Assembly (NCBI GenBank): GCA_002633005.1
Contig: NMRA01000573.1
Coordinates: 1-62,000 of the forward strand
Reading direction: 5' to 3'
Source of the DNA: Phoronis australis
Lineage: Eukaryota; Phoronida; Phoronidae
Length of the DNA stretch: 62,000 nucleotides
Shown here: positions 36,154 to 47,900 of the stretch, one piece after another
Layout: each line of letters begins with the position of its first letter
How positions within the stretch are numbered: position 1 is the first letter of the stretch
Program-made: the position numbers and the translations under genes
Notes under the pieces: model-generated
The model's database searches: none
Told to the model about the DNA's origin: nothing
What the model saw: the letters and a program-made list of their open reading frames with translations, nothing else

Positions 36154-36550
36154 TAGTAATATCACTTATTGTACATCGTAGGCTTTGCTTACTCATACAG
36201 AAATACATAAATTTAGATGTATATTCAGAGTATTTACACGCACAGCAGTTCTTCTTTAAAGCCAGTCTTCTCAGTGAATATCCATTTGAATAAATGTGCG
36301 TCATCACGACCCGAACACTAATGTATGAGTATAACCCAAAGTACAACTACTGTAAAATACAGCCGACACTTAAAACATATACGTATTACAACTACCTGTA
36401 CACCTAACAGTTGCCACAGGTGGAGAACTGTAACAGCAATCAGCCAGACAAAAATGTAACTAATGACAGAAGTTCCGCACCTGTATGATCCTTCATGTAT
36501 CGGGTAAGACATCATCTCCTCACGGTGCGCGCTTTCAAGGAAATGGCCTC

Positions 36551-37519
36551 AATCTGAAACAGCAGGCCGAGCCACTCAAAGGGAAACATTCAAGGGTCAT
36601 GCTATTACTTCTTAGGAGGGGTTATCGCGCTTTCCAATGAACTACGAGCACACCAAGTCATCGAAGTGCAACAACCAGGTAACCACGTCATTACACAATC
36701 CAGATCAATAAACTCGCCTTTTAGAGATACTGAATACCTAAAGAGTGTTCTCAATAGAAAATCGTACCACATGTCATCTTGCAGTGAATAAACTGGAGAG
36801 ATCTTCGAGGGCATTGCATATGAATGGAAACTTTCAAAAACTAAACCGCATGGGGGCTACGACGAAGTTAGATGCAGGTCGTCCGTCAGTCTTAAATCGT
36901 GAACACAGATTTGCCTTGGGGGTCGTGGTCTCTCAAACGGATAGGTCGGTGTTTTTTGTTTCCTGTCTGTCAACTTTCGATTCAGGAACTCGTATTGCTT
37001 TCCACTATCAGGCTCTGCCCGCCCGTGATTAACGCGAACCCTACCGGTCGTAGCATGAGAATATCCATAGCCAAAAGTGATATGTAAAGTGTTGCTATAA
37101 ATCTGTCTAAATAGTAAAGTAAACTTGTACAACTGTATGCGCGAGTTTTCTATTTAACCTATTAAAACGAGTCTTAAAAGCAAAATTAAAATCAACAGAC
37201 GCACGTGTACAACCTGGGAAGCTCATTTATATTGAGAAGCAAATTGTTGAAGGCACTCTATTCTTATGGCTTCACACAGGTCATATGTTGGTCACATCAC
37301 GTGAAGACGTGTCAAACATGTAAATTCTTACTGTGGCACAATTAATTTTCTATGCAATTTACAAAAAAACAACTATAGAGTTTAACATTATGTAAAATTT
37401 AAGCATTTGTTTCAATACTACATTTGTCCACGGTTTCATTAGAGAGCACGTGTCGGATCGAGTCTACACAGTCACTTGTCTTTGAAAGTTTATTATTGGA
37501 GTTCATGGTGATTATTTAA
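36551..37519. other. Non-coding, nothing recognised
   Basis: Only short frames without family resemblance, and no repeat noted. Confidence 0.4.
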
Positions 37520-38240
37520 AAACCTAATGACTTTGTAGAATGTATCCATTCTAGTAATGACGATGGTATTTTTCTATGTCAAAATGTTTCCCATGTGAAA
37601 ATTTTGTGATATGCTGATGATATGGCTAGTTTATGTACTTAATCTCCAGTTAAACTTCAAAAACTACTGTGTGCTTTAAGTAAGTTCTGCCAGGAATGGA
37701 GTGTGTCTGTAAATTTAGTGAAGACCACAGTTATGGTGTTTAGAAACGGAGGTCCCTTGAGAAATTGCGAGATGTGATATTTTGGAGGTGAAAAACTCGA
37801 AGTGATTTCCATGCCAGCTACAAGTATCTTGGTGTTGTGTTCACGCCAAAGTTATTGTGGACTATGGCTGCTCAGACCCTGTCAGCTCAAGCCACGGAGG
37901 TAGCCATTACAGTCGACAAGCTACAAAGAAGCTGGACCATATTTCAACCACGTGTGGCTTTTGAGACATTTGATAAAATAATTTACCCCAGCTCATGCTA
38001 TGGAGCCGAAATATGGGGCTTACAAGAATACAACTGGTTAGAACAAGTGCAAATTAAATTTTGCAGGCGTGTATTGGGTGTAGCTAATTCATGCTGAAAC
38101 AATGCTGCACTGAGCGCATGTCGGCAGTTGCCGTTATTTACTAATCACTACGTTGCCGTGATCACGCATTGGTTCAAACTTCTCAAAATGCCTCCTCGCA
38201 TGACTTTGACCAAAATGGTCGGCACTTCCGAAATTGAGCC
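37520..38240 (+). pseudogene. Non-LTR retrotransposon reverse transcriptase fragment (dead)
   Basis: The catalytic box reads YADDM (37610-37624), preceded by a stop where Cys is usual. It is followed by LQKLLCALSKFCQEWSVSVN and KTTVMVFRNGG. After a frameshift comes SYKYLGVVFTPKLLW (about 37808-37860), and then IIYPSSCYGAEIWG and VQIKFCRRVLGVAN (up to about 38090). This order, from YADD to thumb to the GAEIW-like region, is that of LINE reverse transcriptases. Several stops and frameshifts, and no endonuclease or 5' part, make it a 5'-truncated relic. The clade is not determined. Confidence 0.85.
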
Positions 38241-38264
38241 ACATCACTTAGACTTATACAGCCG

Positions 38265-38480
38265 ATTTCATAAAGGTGGTTTAAAGTTAAACCTGGTTTA
38301 AACTGGACTTAGACCAGGCATAAAGATAATCTGCATTTCATAAAGTGGCTTAACATTTAGACCAGTGATCTAGTAAAACCTCGTTTAACTCGTATTTAGA
38401 CCTGGTCTATATTCTTTAGATCTGTATTAAGATCTTAAACCAGGTTTAACTTTAGACTTGGTCAGACCTAGGTTTAACTG
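38265..38480. repeat. MITE-like inverted repeat
   Basis: AAAGTTAAACCTGGTTTA (38283-38300) is inverted as TAAACCAGGTTTAACTTT (38435-38452), and GATTTCATAAAGGTGG-like sequence recurs at 38269 and 38335. Non-coding. Confidence 0.6.
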
Positions 38481-38634
38481 TTAAATATGACAGATTTGCA
38501 TGATATAGGTGCAACTGAATGAGGCCGCGGTGTGCATTTACGACGCAGTTTTAGAGCGAAATGGACTATTTTCAATATTCAGTTTTACGACACAAGATCA
38601 AACGTATCAGCTACGTATCCACGACTTTTAAGGG

Positions 38635-38760
38635 GAGGGGGTCGGTCAAGAACTTTTTAAAAGGGGGGACCGAGTCAACAATTTGAAGATTATAGATTTG
38701 ATCTCACTAAAATCAAGCAAAAAGGGAGTCCGAACCCCTTGACTCCCTTGGATCCGCCTA
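38635..38760 (-). repeat. Dispersed-repeat fragment (GGCGGATCC family)
   Basis: On the minus strand it begins AGGCGGATCCAAGGGAGTC and ends in a C-rich tract. It resembles the plus-strand fragment at 5417-5580. Confidence 0.45.
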
Positions 38761-40064
38761 TTATTTACGCATACTGACTCACAATAGAAGCCTGATAAGA
38801 GTGAAGGTGGATAAATGCGGTGTTCCTACAGTTTCTGGTGGTGGTGGATGTGTTCACGACATGAAAAGGCGCAGACGCACAGTAAATGTCGGGTACCCAG
38901 TTTTTTTGTTAGTCCTCTCGCTTTTTTGTCAGCAAAAGGTCCACATCGCCAGAAATTCGAGCCCCCCATATTAAAGGTTAGGTGCGCGCATGACAATGTT
39001 AAGAAATGATAAAAATATTGTTTGGAATTGGAAGAAAGAAGAATGTTTTTGAAGACTAAACTAATTGTGGGTTACACAAAGGTGTTATTCCCTTGGTTAT
39101 ACAACGACAAAAATATCGGCAATTTTTCCAGTGCATTACAACAATAATGTTTTCGAAAAATTGTTAATAGGGAAGGCATTAAATATGAAGTCGAGTTGTT
39201 CGTACGAAACTCGCTGCGTCGGACTCTTTCTTGGCCGTGTACAGAGGACATGTCCAATGATATTAAACGTTAGACATGTACACTGCACACAAGTAAGCAA
39301 CAAAAGATGATTGTCAATTGGCTTAGACCTGAGTTCGACACCAGACGGGGGTTGACCTCGGGGCGAAACTGACTGGTTGACGAAACCAGATTCGGCGGCG
39401 CGGGGTTGCGCTCACTTGTTTCGCCCCCTCCCGTCTTAACAATCCTACGGATATAAGTGTTCCCAAAATGTTCCCTGCGTCCAGCGAACGCCTCTAAAAT
39501 CGGAAATGTGCACTATATACCAAATCTCAATGTGAGGGAGTGATTTTTTTGAAAATTTGAAACCTTACAATGTAAGTAGAAAACGATAAAATTCTTGCCT
39601 CAAAAGATACAGCACGCTACTTGCCGGTTGTGAAAAAACTACGATTCCTTGTATGCATAGATTACAGACAACATGTACTATAGTCTATGATGTATGCGAG
39701 CGTGCCAATACATTTTGTGACTTCTTTCATGCTCAAAATTTTATTTGTGACTTGTGACTTCGATCCGTTTCTGGTAACGGCAACAATCGACTCAGACTAT
39801 AAAATGTATGGCTTATATTTTGAATTTAACACACTGCAAATGTCATGACTGATTAAAATCTGCTAGCTAATTACCAGTCACCGATTTTGTTCTGGAGGCC
39901 TAAAATGTCAAGACATTCGTGGCAGAAACTATGACGAATTTTTCGCGAAAATCTGCTAGTACGGCACGTGGTCACGTTCTGCTGTGAATCTGAAACTCGG
40001 CGGACGCTCAAATATTAGTTTGAAAGAAAAAGTATCGTGTCATCATTGCTTACTTGTTTTCGGC
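38761..40064. other. Upstream region of the GM2A-like gene, no exon seen
   Basis: No TATA box or repeat of note. A GC-rich segment at 39340-39425 contains short complementary runs (CGGGGCGAAAC / GTTTCGCCCC). Confidence 0.35.
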
Positions 40065-40209
40065 ATGAAGACGGTCGCATCAAATTTTCTTTTCTTTCTC
40101 GTGATTGAGCTTTGCACAATTTTTGCACAGCCGGGAAAATTTCTGTATCAGTTAACGCGACGGAGATTGGCTAAAAGGGAATTGGGCAAAGTTGCATACT
40201 CACTTTGTC
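40065..40209 (+). CDS. GM2A-CCP gene exon 1: signal peptide and first Cys
   Basis: ATG at 40065 is chosen because a hydrophobic signal core (NFLFFLVIELCTIFA) follows at once; the frame stays open upstream to 39984. About 20 basic residues (RRRLAKRELGK) separate the signal from YSLC, the first domain cysteine. Donor GTAAGT, phase 1. Confidence 0.75.
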
Positions 40210-43200
40210 GTAAGTAAACGTGTCTTGTCCTAAATAGCGTTATGAACAGTGTGAAACTAAAAGGACTGCGGCTATTTTGGTTGCCGCACAGGCACTGGGT
40301 TGCCGTACTGACAACCTCTTTGATTTTCTGAAGCGTTGTGGTATAAATGGTTCCTCGTGTGGAGATCAAAAATTTTCTTAACAAAGTTTTCCATACCGAT
40401 TTTGTGGGAGCGGTCCGTTGTAAACCAACCCTTACCCGCGAGTAGGCTATTAGCGAGTGGGGGTCTGGCATAGTTTTGAACTTTTTTCACGTACCTACAG
40501 AGAAGGAATCACTGCTATTTTTTTTCTCGCTTAGTTTTGGCACGTTTTGATCCAAGGGTACTCGAATTTTCAAAGCTACCAGCTGTTTGATTCCTGTTAT
40601 ATTTTCAGACAACCACTTGCACTCCGACATTCAATTATTGTCACTAGACATGGGACCCAATCCCGTTACAATTCCTGGGAGAGTGAGCGTTTCTTTTGAT
40701 TTCAACGTGACGCGACCCCTGACGAATGGGATTGAGGCTTACATCGAATTCAAGCGCTACTTACCCAGAATTTTTGGTTGGCGACCATCTTGGAAGATCC
40801 CTTGCCTACCTGTCAGCAATGGGCATAGAGTTGGTTCTTGGTAAATTTTGTGGAGGATTATTCCTATACTTTTCGTTCTCATGCAGGGTTCGATGTAGCC
40901 AATGCATGTTAAAGATATATATACATATACATATACATAATTATACATATACATATACATAATTATACATATACATAATTATACATATACATAATTATAC
41001 ATATACATAATTATACATATGCATAATTATACATATACATAATTATACATATACATAATTATACATATACATAACATCATAGATATACATGCTGTTGTCT
41101 ATGATTTATTATGACACAATACGGCTTTCGTAAGTGCTTGCTTGTGTTGATTATATTTTCTTCTGACAGCGGACTTTTTGCATTTTATACTCTAGGTTCA
41201 CATGAGTGGCGAAAATGCTAGGGTAACCAGTTTTCACAAAACACTGTCGAAAAAGCATGTTAGCGAGTTGCAGGAGCTGTCGTCGATGTGATTTTCACCG
41301 GCAGTTAACTAGTTTGCGTTTCCTTACCACCCGAATCGATTTAATTTAAATTAAAATTAATGTCAAAAGACGCCCATTCTCTTGCCCATAATATTTCGAC
41401 GTATAGAGTAATGATCCGTGACAAGCAAGCTGATACAGGTCGAAGTAAAACAGACAGAAAAAAAGAAGATTGAATTCATTGACAATAATCATATTAAAAC
41501 CAAGTGAAATGAAATTGGCCTTTCACTTTTTCGCCCCAAAAATACGGATGAAATGCACTTCGAGAACACGGTAGCGGATGAGTTTCCGTTTTTTTGCTGT
41601 TTGATAAACTAAGGTCTCTGAATCTTTGACACGCTTGTGTCTTTATTTATACCAAAATTTATGTTTTTTCAACTAAAATTATCTTTTTGTGACCTCCTCT
41701 TTGACTGATATTTTTATAGTACATCTGAGAATAAATAAATAAGGAACTTAGCTCTTGAATTAGGGAAAAGCTCCCAATATATTTTCAATAATATTTTATG
41801 AATGGTTGATTGGAGATAGTTCTGGCCCTGTTTTGTGATACAAATCAATTTTCTGCCGAAATTTCTTTCTTTCAGCTACTATGATGACGTGTGCGGCATT
41901 GCTCAGTATTTCCTGGAATACAACGGCTGCAAGTTTGAGAAAAACGGTGCCGAAGTGCCATGTAGCTGCCCTTTAACCCACGGAATGTACAGAATCACTA
42001 ATATCATGGCTACAATCCCGCGATTATCAGGAATTTTAGCATCTTTGATGACCGTAAGTGCATCTGTAACCAATGTTATTTTTTTGTTACAAAAACAATT
42101 TACGGACTAAGCCTATGCTCTCAGTTTGCCGCAATACCAGGCCAAAATTATCGGAATATGTCCTCCTCGTGTTATAACTGGGACATGGGACGTAACTTTT
42201 CAGATTTTATAGCGCGTTCAGATTGACCAGGAATTTTCATAAGAAGGTTCCCTAGGGGCGTTTAATCTGCCTTCTTACGACTGGCCACTAACTACAATCG
42301 GGGGCGAAAACTATGCTAACTTCAAATCACGTCATTTTTAGATATCCGTCTGATTTCAGGGGTTGGACGACGCGGGGCAGAACAGACGTCTAGTGACGAG
42401 TGTTCACATGTAAACAAGTTTTCAAACAGCGGACCGTCTGCAGGCTGTACGAGAAGTCTGATCTGCTCAGACGTAGTTNATTGGGTTTACAAACTGTGAA
42501 CTAAGGGCAATAAGTTATCTACGTAAGTTATTGTGTACTCGAGCATAGAATAATAGACACTTATCTTGAGTTCGCCCAAAAGTAGAGTAGAAAATGCCAA
42601 ACCTAATTTCGAGTTCCATTTCGAGTAAAAAGATTGGAGACCGGGCCCAGACGTCTAGTGACGAGTGTTCACATGTAAACAAGTTTTCAAACAGCGGACC
42701 GTCTGCAGGCTGTACGAGAAGTCTGATCTGCTCAGACGTAGTTGTCATCAGACTGTGTGAGTGTGCACCATAGACATCTTATACTGTGATGTCTATGGTG
42801 TGCACGCTACGTAAACGTGGGCTTACTAGTGTTGTGTCACTGATAGAACTTTCCCTTGGCCAAATGGGTGAACGTTATGCACGTAAATTACGTGCGTAAG
42901 TTATTTCTTGTTAGGGGCGTAAAGTAATTATTTAGAGTGGTAAAGAGGTGTAAAGTAATGATTTGCGGTGTCAAGTATTTACCTTTGGCCAGTGGGTGAA
43001 CGTTACGCACGTAATTTACATGCGTTAGTTAATTTTTGTTTGAGGCGTAAACCAATTATTGGCGGGGTAAACAATTACTTTACGCCTCCAACAAGAATTA
43101 ACTTACGCACATAATTTACGTGCCGTAACGTTCACCCGTTTGGCCAACGATAAGAACTTCATTGACTCGGCATTGGATATTATCAATCCGTCATCAGAAC

Positions 43201-44599
43201 TCCGGAATGTAACCTATCTTTAGGGATGGGCTCAGTCATTCTGACGAAGAATCCACCCCCTGTTTGTGCAGACCGTAGTGCAGGCAATCTGCTGTATCCC
43301 TCAAAATGGCCGTGATACCATCGATGGATAGGCCTACCGCTTACCTGGAGCTGCCTCTTTTGTCATCGATTTGAATAAGCTTGCCTCTCAATACAATATA
43401 GAGTTAAAAGGTGAAAAAGACATATTGATTCGTTAAAGGCAGTTCTTAATGTCATCAGTTTTATGTTCATAGGACTGAATTAAATGCCATGTAATCCGCA
43501 AAACGAAACGCGATTTTCCCAGGAATTTCAAAAACCCGAATTGATGTGTTGGCAACTCGGGACCGTGACGCGAAATTTAATAGTCTCTGACTCCCTGAAA
43601 TAGCTTAACTTTTAGGTTTAAACACTATGACTGAGCCAACACGAATTTATTTGCAGGGAGACTACGCCATTAAGGTTAAACTATTCGACAGAGCTGATCC
43701 TGAGACAGCGCTCTCTTGCGTCAGGATAGGATTCACCATGAGACAATCAGAGGATGGATCGACAGGTAGGAAGACAATGAATTCAACTTCTGTGCGCAGG
43801 TGTCGAGCAGCATGTATATCTCAGCCATCGATTACTTTTCTAAGCGTTCCAACCATTTAATCAGATGTTACAAGCCAAACATCCTTTGCAGACAAAAATT
43901 GGCACCTAGCCTAGACCACAATTTATGTATACGACTGGTACATGAAAACAAGTTTCAGTCATAATTTTGAAAATCATTTGGACATTTATTGAGTCATATA
44001 TAGGTGTATTTCTTCGGAATTTTCCACTTAATTGTTCAATTTGTATTTGTCAATTAAATGTCTGTGGTATGTTCTCAACACTACACGTATTTAATCATTA
44101 TATTGTAATAACTCCAAAAACCAAAAATTTCAGCGGTGGCTGGTATGTTTCGAAATGAAACTTGACTTCTGAATTGCGCTTTTTCAAATCTCAATTTCAA
44201 CAAAATTTGAAAATTTCAAATTCTGTGAAGCATTTACTTAGAGTACTACCTTAGTTCGCTGACGTGTCTTCTGGGCACTCACTGTGTCTACTGCTGCTCT
44301 GTCTAAGTTGACCAAAACCGCAATAGTGCATTCATATCTACATACATGTACCTTTGGCAGGCGTAACGTGTGACAACAACAGCGAGGGTCCAGGCCGACT
44401 GGTGCATAAGGATGCCAACGAGTTGGGTCCCAACCCCTTTGTGGCGGGCGACGTAGCTGAGCTGATCTGTCCCATGGAGTATACTCCATCCGCTACGGCC
44501 GTCGTTACTTGTGGAAAGAATGGGAGATGGTCCGCTAACCCAAGGTGTGAACAAGATGATACTAACGTTGACCCTGCTCGTACGTGGGACGAGAATTAA
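40065..44599 (+). CDS. Secreted GM2-activator-like lipid-binding protein with C-terminal Sushi/CCP domain (5 exons)
   Basis: Joined exons 40065-40209, 40609-40840, 41876-42053, 43657-43765 and 44361-44599 give 903 bases, 300 residues and a stop. Every junction is GT-AG and in agreeing phase (1, 2, 0, 1). The product has a signal peptide (MKTVASNFLFFLVIELC), then a GM2A/ML-type beta-cup domain: SLDMGPNPVTIPG, WKIPCLP, CGIAQYF, VPCSCPLTHGMYRI, then GDYAIKVKLFDRAD and CVRIGF. All eight family cysteines are present. GM2A binds glycolipids in lysosomes and presents them to hydrolases. The last exon adds a complete four-Cys CCP domain (VTC, LIC, VTC, GRWSANPRC). CCP modules usually mediate protein binding, as in complement factors. 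A secreted, lipid-binding and protein-binding role is inferred. Confidence 0.85.
40609..40840 (+). CDS. GM2A-CCP gene exon 2: N-terminal half of lipid-binding domain
   Basis: Acceptor TATTTTCAG; donor TTG/GTAAAT, phase 2. Encodes IQLLSLDMGPNPVTIPGRVS, the hallmark opening strand of GM2A, through IPCLPVSNGHRVGS. The split codon at its end becomes Cys when joined to exon 3, which restores the family pattern IPC-x(n)-GSC. Confidence 0.88.
40916..41075. repeat. 16-bp minisatellite ACATATACATAATTAT in intron 2
   Basis: About nine tandem ACATATACATAATTAT-like units. Intronic. Confidence 0.95.
41876..42053 (+). CDS. GM2A-CCP gene exon 3: cysteine-rich loop of lipid-binding domain
   Basis: Acceptor TTTCTTTCAG; donor ACC/GTAAGT, phase 0. 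Encodes YYDDVCGIAQYFLEYNGC and VPCSCPLTHGMYRI, holding four to five of the eight cysteines, then PRLSGILASLMT, the membrane-contacting loop region in GM2A. Confidence 0.88.
42383..42743. repeat. 96-bp identical duplication beside a single N (assembly join)
   Basis: Bases 42383-42478 and 42648-42743 are identical, and the N at 42479 directly follows the first. Best read as an unmerged contig overlap within intron 3. Confidence 0.75.
42856..43147. mobile_element. MITE with both direct and inverted subrepeats in intron 3
   Basis: TTGGCCAAATGGGTGAACGT at 42856 is repeated directly near 42990 and inverted at 43120-43147 (ACGTTCACCCGTTTGGCCAA). TTACGTGCGTAAG and GGCGTAAA.CAATTA phrases follow in each arm. 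A separate 13-base hairpin lies just upstream (42766-42778 / 42788-42800). Confidence 0.7.
43657..43765 (+). CDS. GM2A-CCP gene exon 4: end of lipid-binding domain
   Basis: Acceptor TTATTTGCAG; donor ACAG/GTAGG, phase 1. Encodes GDYAIKVKLFDRADPETALS then CVRIGFTMRQSED, matching the last GM2A strands. Its single Cys is the partner of the first domain cysteine. In ordinary GM2A the protein ends here; this one continues. Confidence 0.88.
44361..44599 (+). CDS. GM2A-CCP gene exon 5: Sushi/CCP domain and stop
   Basis: Acceptor CTTTGGCAG in the matching phase 1; the split codon makes Gly. One exon codes the whole module, as is usual for CCP domains. The four Cys are in VTCDNNS, ELICPMEY, VVTCGKNG and NPRCEQD, with the invariant Trp in GRWSANPRC. 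A short acidic tail ends at TAA 44597-44599. Confidence 0.85.
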
Positions 44600-44929
44600 A
44601 CATATCTTAGGCGCCAAATTTCTTCTTGTCACGTTCAAAGGATGAGTGACGCCATGAGAACTGGTGAAGCTGCAGTGTTGTGGTCAACTGTGTAATGAAA
44701 ATTGGCAGGCTTATGATATGACCCAATGGGCTTCAACTAAAATAGAAAAACATAATGAAATGCTAAGAAACAGGCATACCAGATAGCCGTTGTTGTTTTA
44801 AAAATGATTATTAATGTTACCTTTTTCAAACATCCAAAATTCGTTCACTTTCTCTTAGGTACCTGGATGTCGTAGTTTTGGAAGCATTTCAATGTGTTTA
44901 GCATTAATTATGCTATTTTGCCCGAGCAA

Positions 44930-44935
44930 AATAAA
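44930..44935 (+). terminator. Polyadenylation signal of the GM2A-CCP gene
   Basis: AATAAA 331 bases after the stop. A second AATAAA lies at about 45127. Confidence 0.55.
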
Positions 44936-47900
44936 TGAATGGTTTGAATGCCTGTGTAGGAATGTCGCCACGTAACAAGCGAGCGACCACGTGCACTCTA
45001 AGGTTTCATAAGATTAGGCACTGCCGCCTCAGGCTCTGCTTTGTTATTGTCAGTTGTTTTTACATTGTGCTTTTTATGTGATTTGTTATTTTTATGATAA
45101 CTATGTGCCACAGGCCGTCAAGTTCAATAAAATTTTCATTATGGGTTTCAGCTTAGTACTGTTGCGCCAGATAATGGGCGTCGCACCAGGGTGTGGGGGG
45201 CCTATAGACCCCCACTTTTTTCAGTGCTACGTCGCACATGGTCTTTAGGCGGTGCAACACGTGGGGGGGGGGCTGAGGGGGCTTTGACCCCCACTTTTTT
45301 CAGTGCTCATTGCGCCGCCCATGCTCCAGATTGCTGTCACACGGTGTAGAAGTGCGCGTGATGCACAGCAGAATGTGAGTCATAAGGCGCCAGTCACAAG
45401 GAAGTGGCTAGTACTTTGTGCGATGACTCGTTGCACGGGCTCAGTAAACAACGGAAGTAAAAACGACGATGTAGTTTCAAAGCAGTAAAATAAAAAATTC
45501 CGTTTTGTCTTTACCTCTGATTTTATTACAAATCGTTCGCCGAAATCTGCCACTGAGACACTAATTATCGAGGCCGACCGGCCACTCCGTTTCAATCTTT
45601 AGAAGGTGATCTAGTTTAGTTTGCAAACGTCCGTTTCCCGAAGTGATTTTTTGTCGTCAAAAAGCCTACAGAAAGAGTGGCGGATTCCTTTCGCAATCTT
45701 GTGTATAGTTACAACTTAAAGTAATGCAAATGAATTAAACCAATTGACTGCATTCTTGATTGCATTGAAAAATTCTACTCAGCGATGGTGCATGGCATGG
45801 AAAGCGACGGATTTTTCTTCCCTGGCAACCCAATGGTCAATTCGAGTAGGCCTATAGCTAGACTTTGTAAGTCGCCATGTACCAACCTGTGAATGCCAAG
45901 TCAGTTTGCTACCTGTCAAATCAGTACTGTCTTTTGAGGCTTGTGTGTCTTGTATGTTTATATACTTTCTGTACATAGCCCTTCTACCTCTTTTTACATA
46001 TTAATTTCTTATTTTATATAGGTCACTAGCACTACGCTACTATTTTGCTGTTCGCCCCGTTCCGGCCATACCGATGTAAAATAAATCCGTTACTAGTTCA
46101 CCAAGCTGTACTTAAAGATCCCGTATGCGTGAACTTTCAGTTGTACACAAGGAAACTTGACAAGTTAGTCACGTTCACGTTGATAAAAATTTGCAATACA
46201 CTAAATCAAATTACACTGCATGCCAATAGAATAAAATAAATTTTAACCGATCTTTTTTCCAACTATTGACGTCTATCTTATTCACCCTGAAATAATTGAT
46301 TTAATTATTCACAGGCCTTCGATTCTTTGAAACAAGTTACGCTAAAGGAGAAAATGAATGATCATGAGGCCAATAATTATATTCTTTATACTGAACTAAA
46401 AATATCACCTGATAGCCCAAGCACCGGATTCGAAGTCAACAGGCACAAAACTTGGAATTGAGGCTTGCGATAACTACTGCTAGGTGTCGCTGTGAAGAAA
46501 CGGAAGCCTCGTTTGGTTTCTATCGTGTTGAGGTTCATAGGCATTTTTGCCACTAAAAGTGATGTCAAGCCTCATGAAACAGGTACAAATGTAAAGTTCA
46601 ACAACATTTCCACATTATGGCACCGTTATCGCTGTAAAAAGCTGTAGAACAAAGTCAAGTCGAGAATCAATAATTCTGAACTAGGCAGTAAAAAACTGCC
46701 AGTGGCAGTGGTAGCCAGTCAGCTTACTACAGTCTACAGTCAGACACAGTACTCAGTAGTACAGTACTGTATGACATCGTCAAAATACAGCTAGGTACTA
46801 CAGTGTGTTCAGCGCCGACAGACCTCGAAATTGCAAACAACCCTGGTAGTTCTGTTTGTCACCTCGCCGTGAAACTTGTATCAACTCATAGAGCTAAAGA
46901 CCGGATGAGGGTGCATCCTAAATCTGGGGGTCAAATGACACGCTTCTTGCCCTTCAGCGTTTCACAGCCGTTTAAGTGAAAACCAATCTAATATACATCA
47001 TTTTTTGTGTCATTCTCCGCCTTTTGTACCAAACAAAGTCTGTCGTCGTTTTGAAAACAGTATGCTGATCGGATCGTGAAACTAGCTGTCGTGCACGCGT
47101 CCGTTCCAATAAACTTTGCGATATCTCTTGCTTGTCTTGGGCAGGACTCGACATAACGAGCTGCAGTTCGCAGTTGCGTCCTGAAAGTTGGAAATGCGAG
47201 CTGAGATTTTTGCCAGCTCGCATCAAGTCACAAAATGAGACCTGGAATTTCCAACATATATGAGCTGTCTTAGTTTTTATACCTCCTGGCAGATACCTCG
47301 CATTATTAGCAAAGCAACTTTTGTGAATCCGACTGCTTTTTGGTTGTGGCTAAATCAAGTTTAAAGGAACACTAACGGAGAACAGCCCTCCCAATGACTT
47401 GTAAGGATGTTACGTGAACATGGGATAATGCAGAATCGATCTTTGACGCGTTTCATTGTCTAACACTTTTGGCTACTTTTGCAAATTTCCGGGATATGCT
47501 GAAGAAAGTTTCAGACCACGGCATAACGTGTTAAAATGTCACAAAACAGTGGTGCTTCTATTAATTCTTAAACGATCAACTTACCAAACTTTGTGGTCGA
47601 AAAAAAACATTTATTTTTCACATACATGTACGATGTCCTTATTATCAAATATCCACGACAATATCACAGTTGCACCGCAGCATTGTTCGATCTCGTTGTT
47701 ATCGCATGCAAACATGATAATGGCAACCCTATGAACCGCCGAATGACGGTAATGTCTTTACTTTCAGCAAAGTACTTTTGAATCATTGGAAAATTCTCAA
47801 GCCCTTTACTTGTTTCTGGGGCTACGTGCACGACATATGAGTTGCCTGTCACATGTTGTTGCTAATGTGTAGGCCAAAGAGAACAGCGGCAGTCTTAAAT

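Larger units (their letters stand above)
19590..36550. repeat. Tandem array of about 3.1-3.4-kb diverged non-coding units, 5-6 copies
   Basis: Several landmarks recur in the same order. GATAGGGCTTTTT-like: 19806, 22118, 25687, 26719, 29933, 34845. ACAATCGAYAAATCAACT-like: 20049, 22016, 23886, 26939, 30356, 35117. CAGGTGGAGAACTGTAACTG-like: 24340, 27423, 30795, 36417. GCACGCCCTCAAGGAAGAGG-like: 21410, 24444, 27533, 30900, 36520. AAGGAAGTCAAC..GATCTGAATTGAAA-like: 25200, 26230, 29750, 33780. The last-but-one landmark gives steps of about 3.03, 3.09, 3.37 and 5.6 kb; the longer steps are explained by later insertions. No frame is conserved as protein between copies, so this is an old segmental duplication of non-coding DNA. 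The copies act as empty-site references for the insertions listed separately. Confidence 0.75.

Noticed and set aside
36002-36346. Poly-Ile/Val and poly-Thr frames
   Set aside because: Translation of the (GACAAC)n-(ATT)n microsatellite.
39300-39425. Possible tRNA or tRNA-derived SINE (GAGTTCGACACC like a B box)
   Set aside because: No A box at the right distance and no cloverleaf could be drawn.
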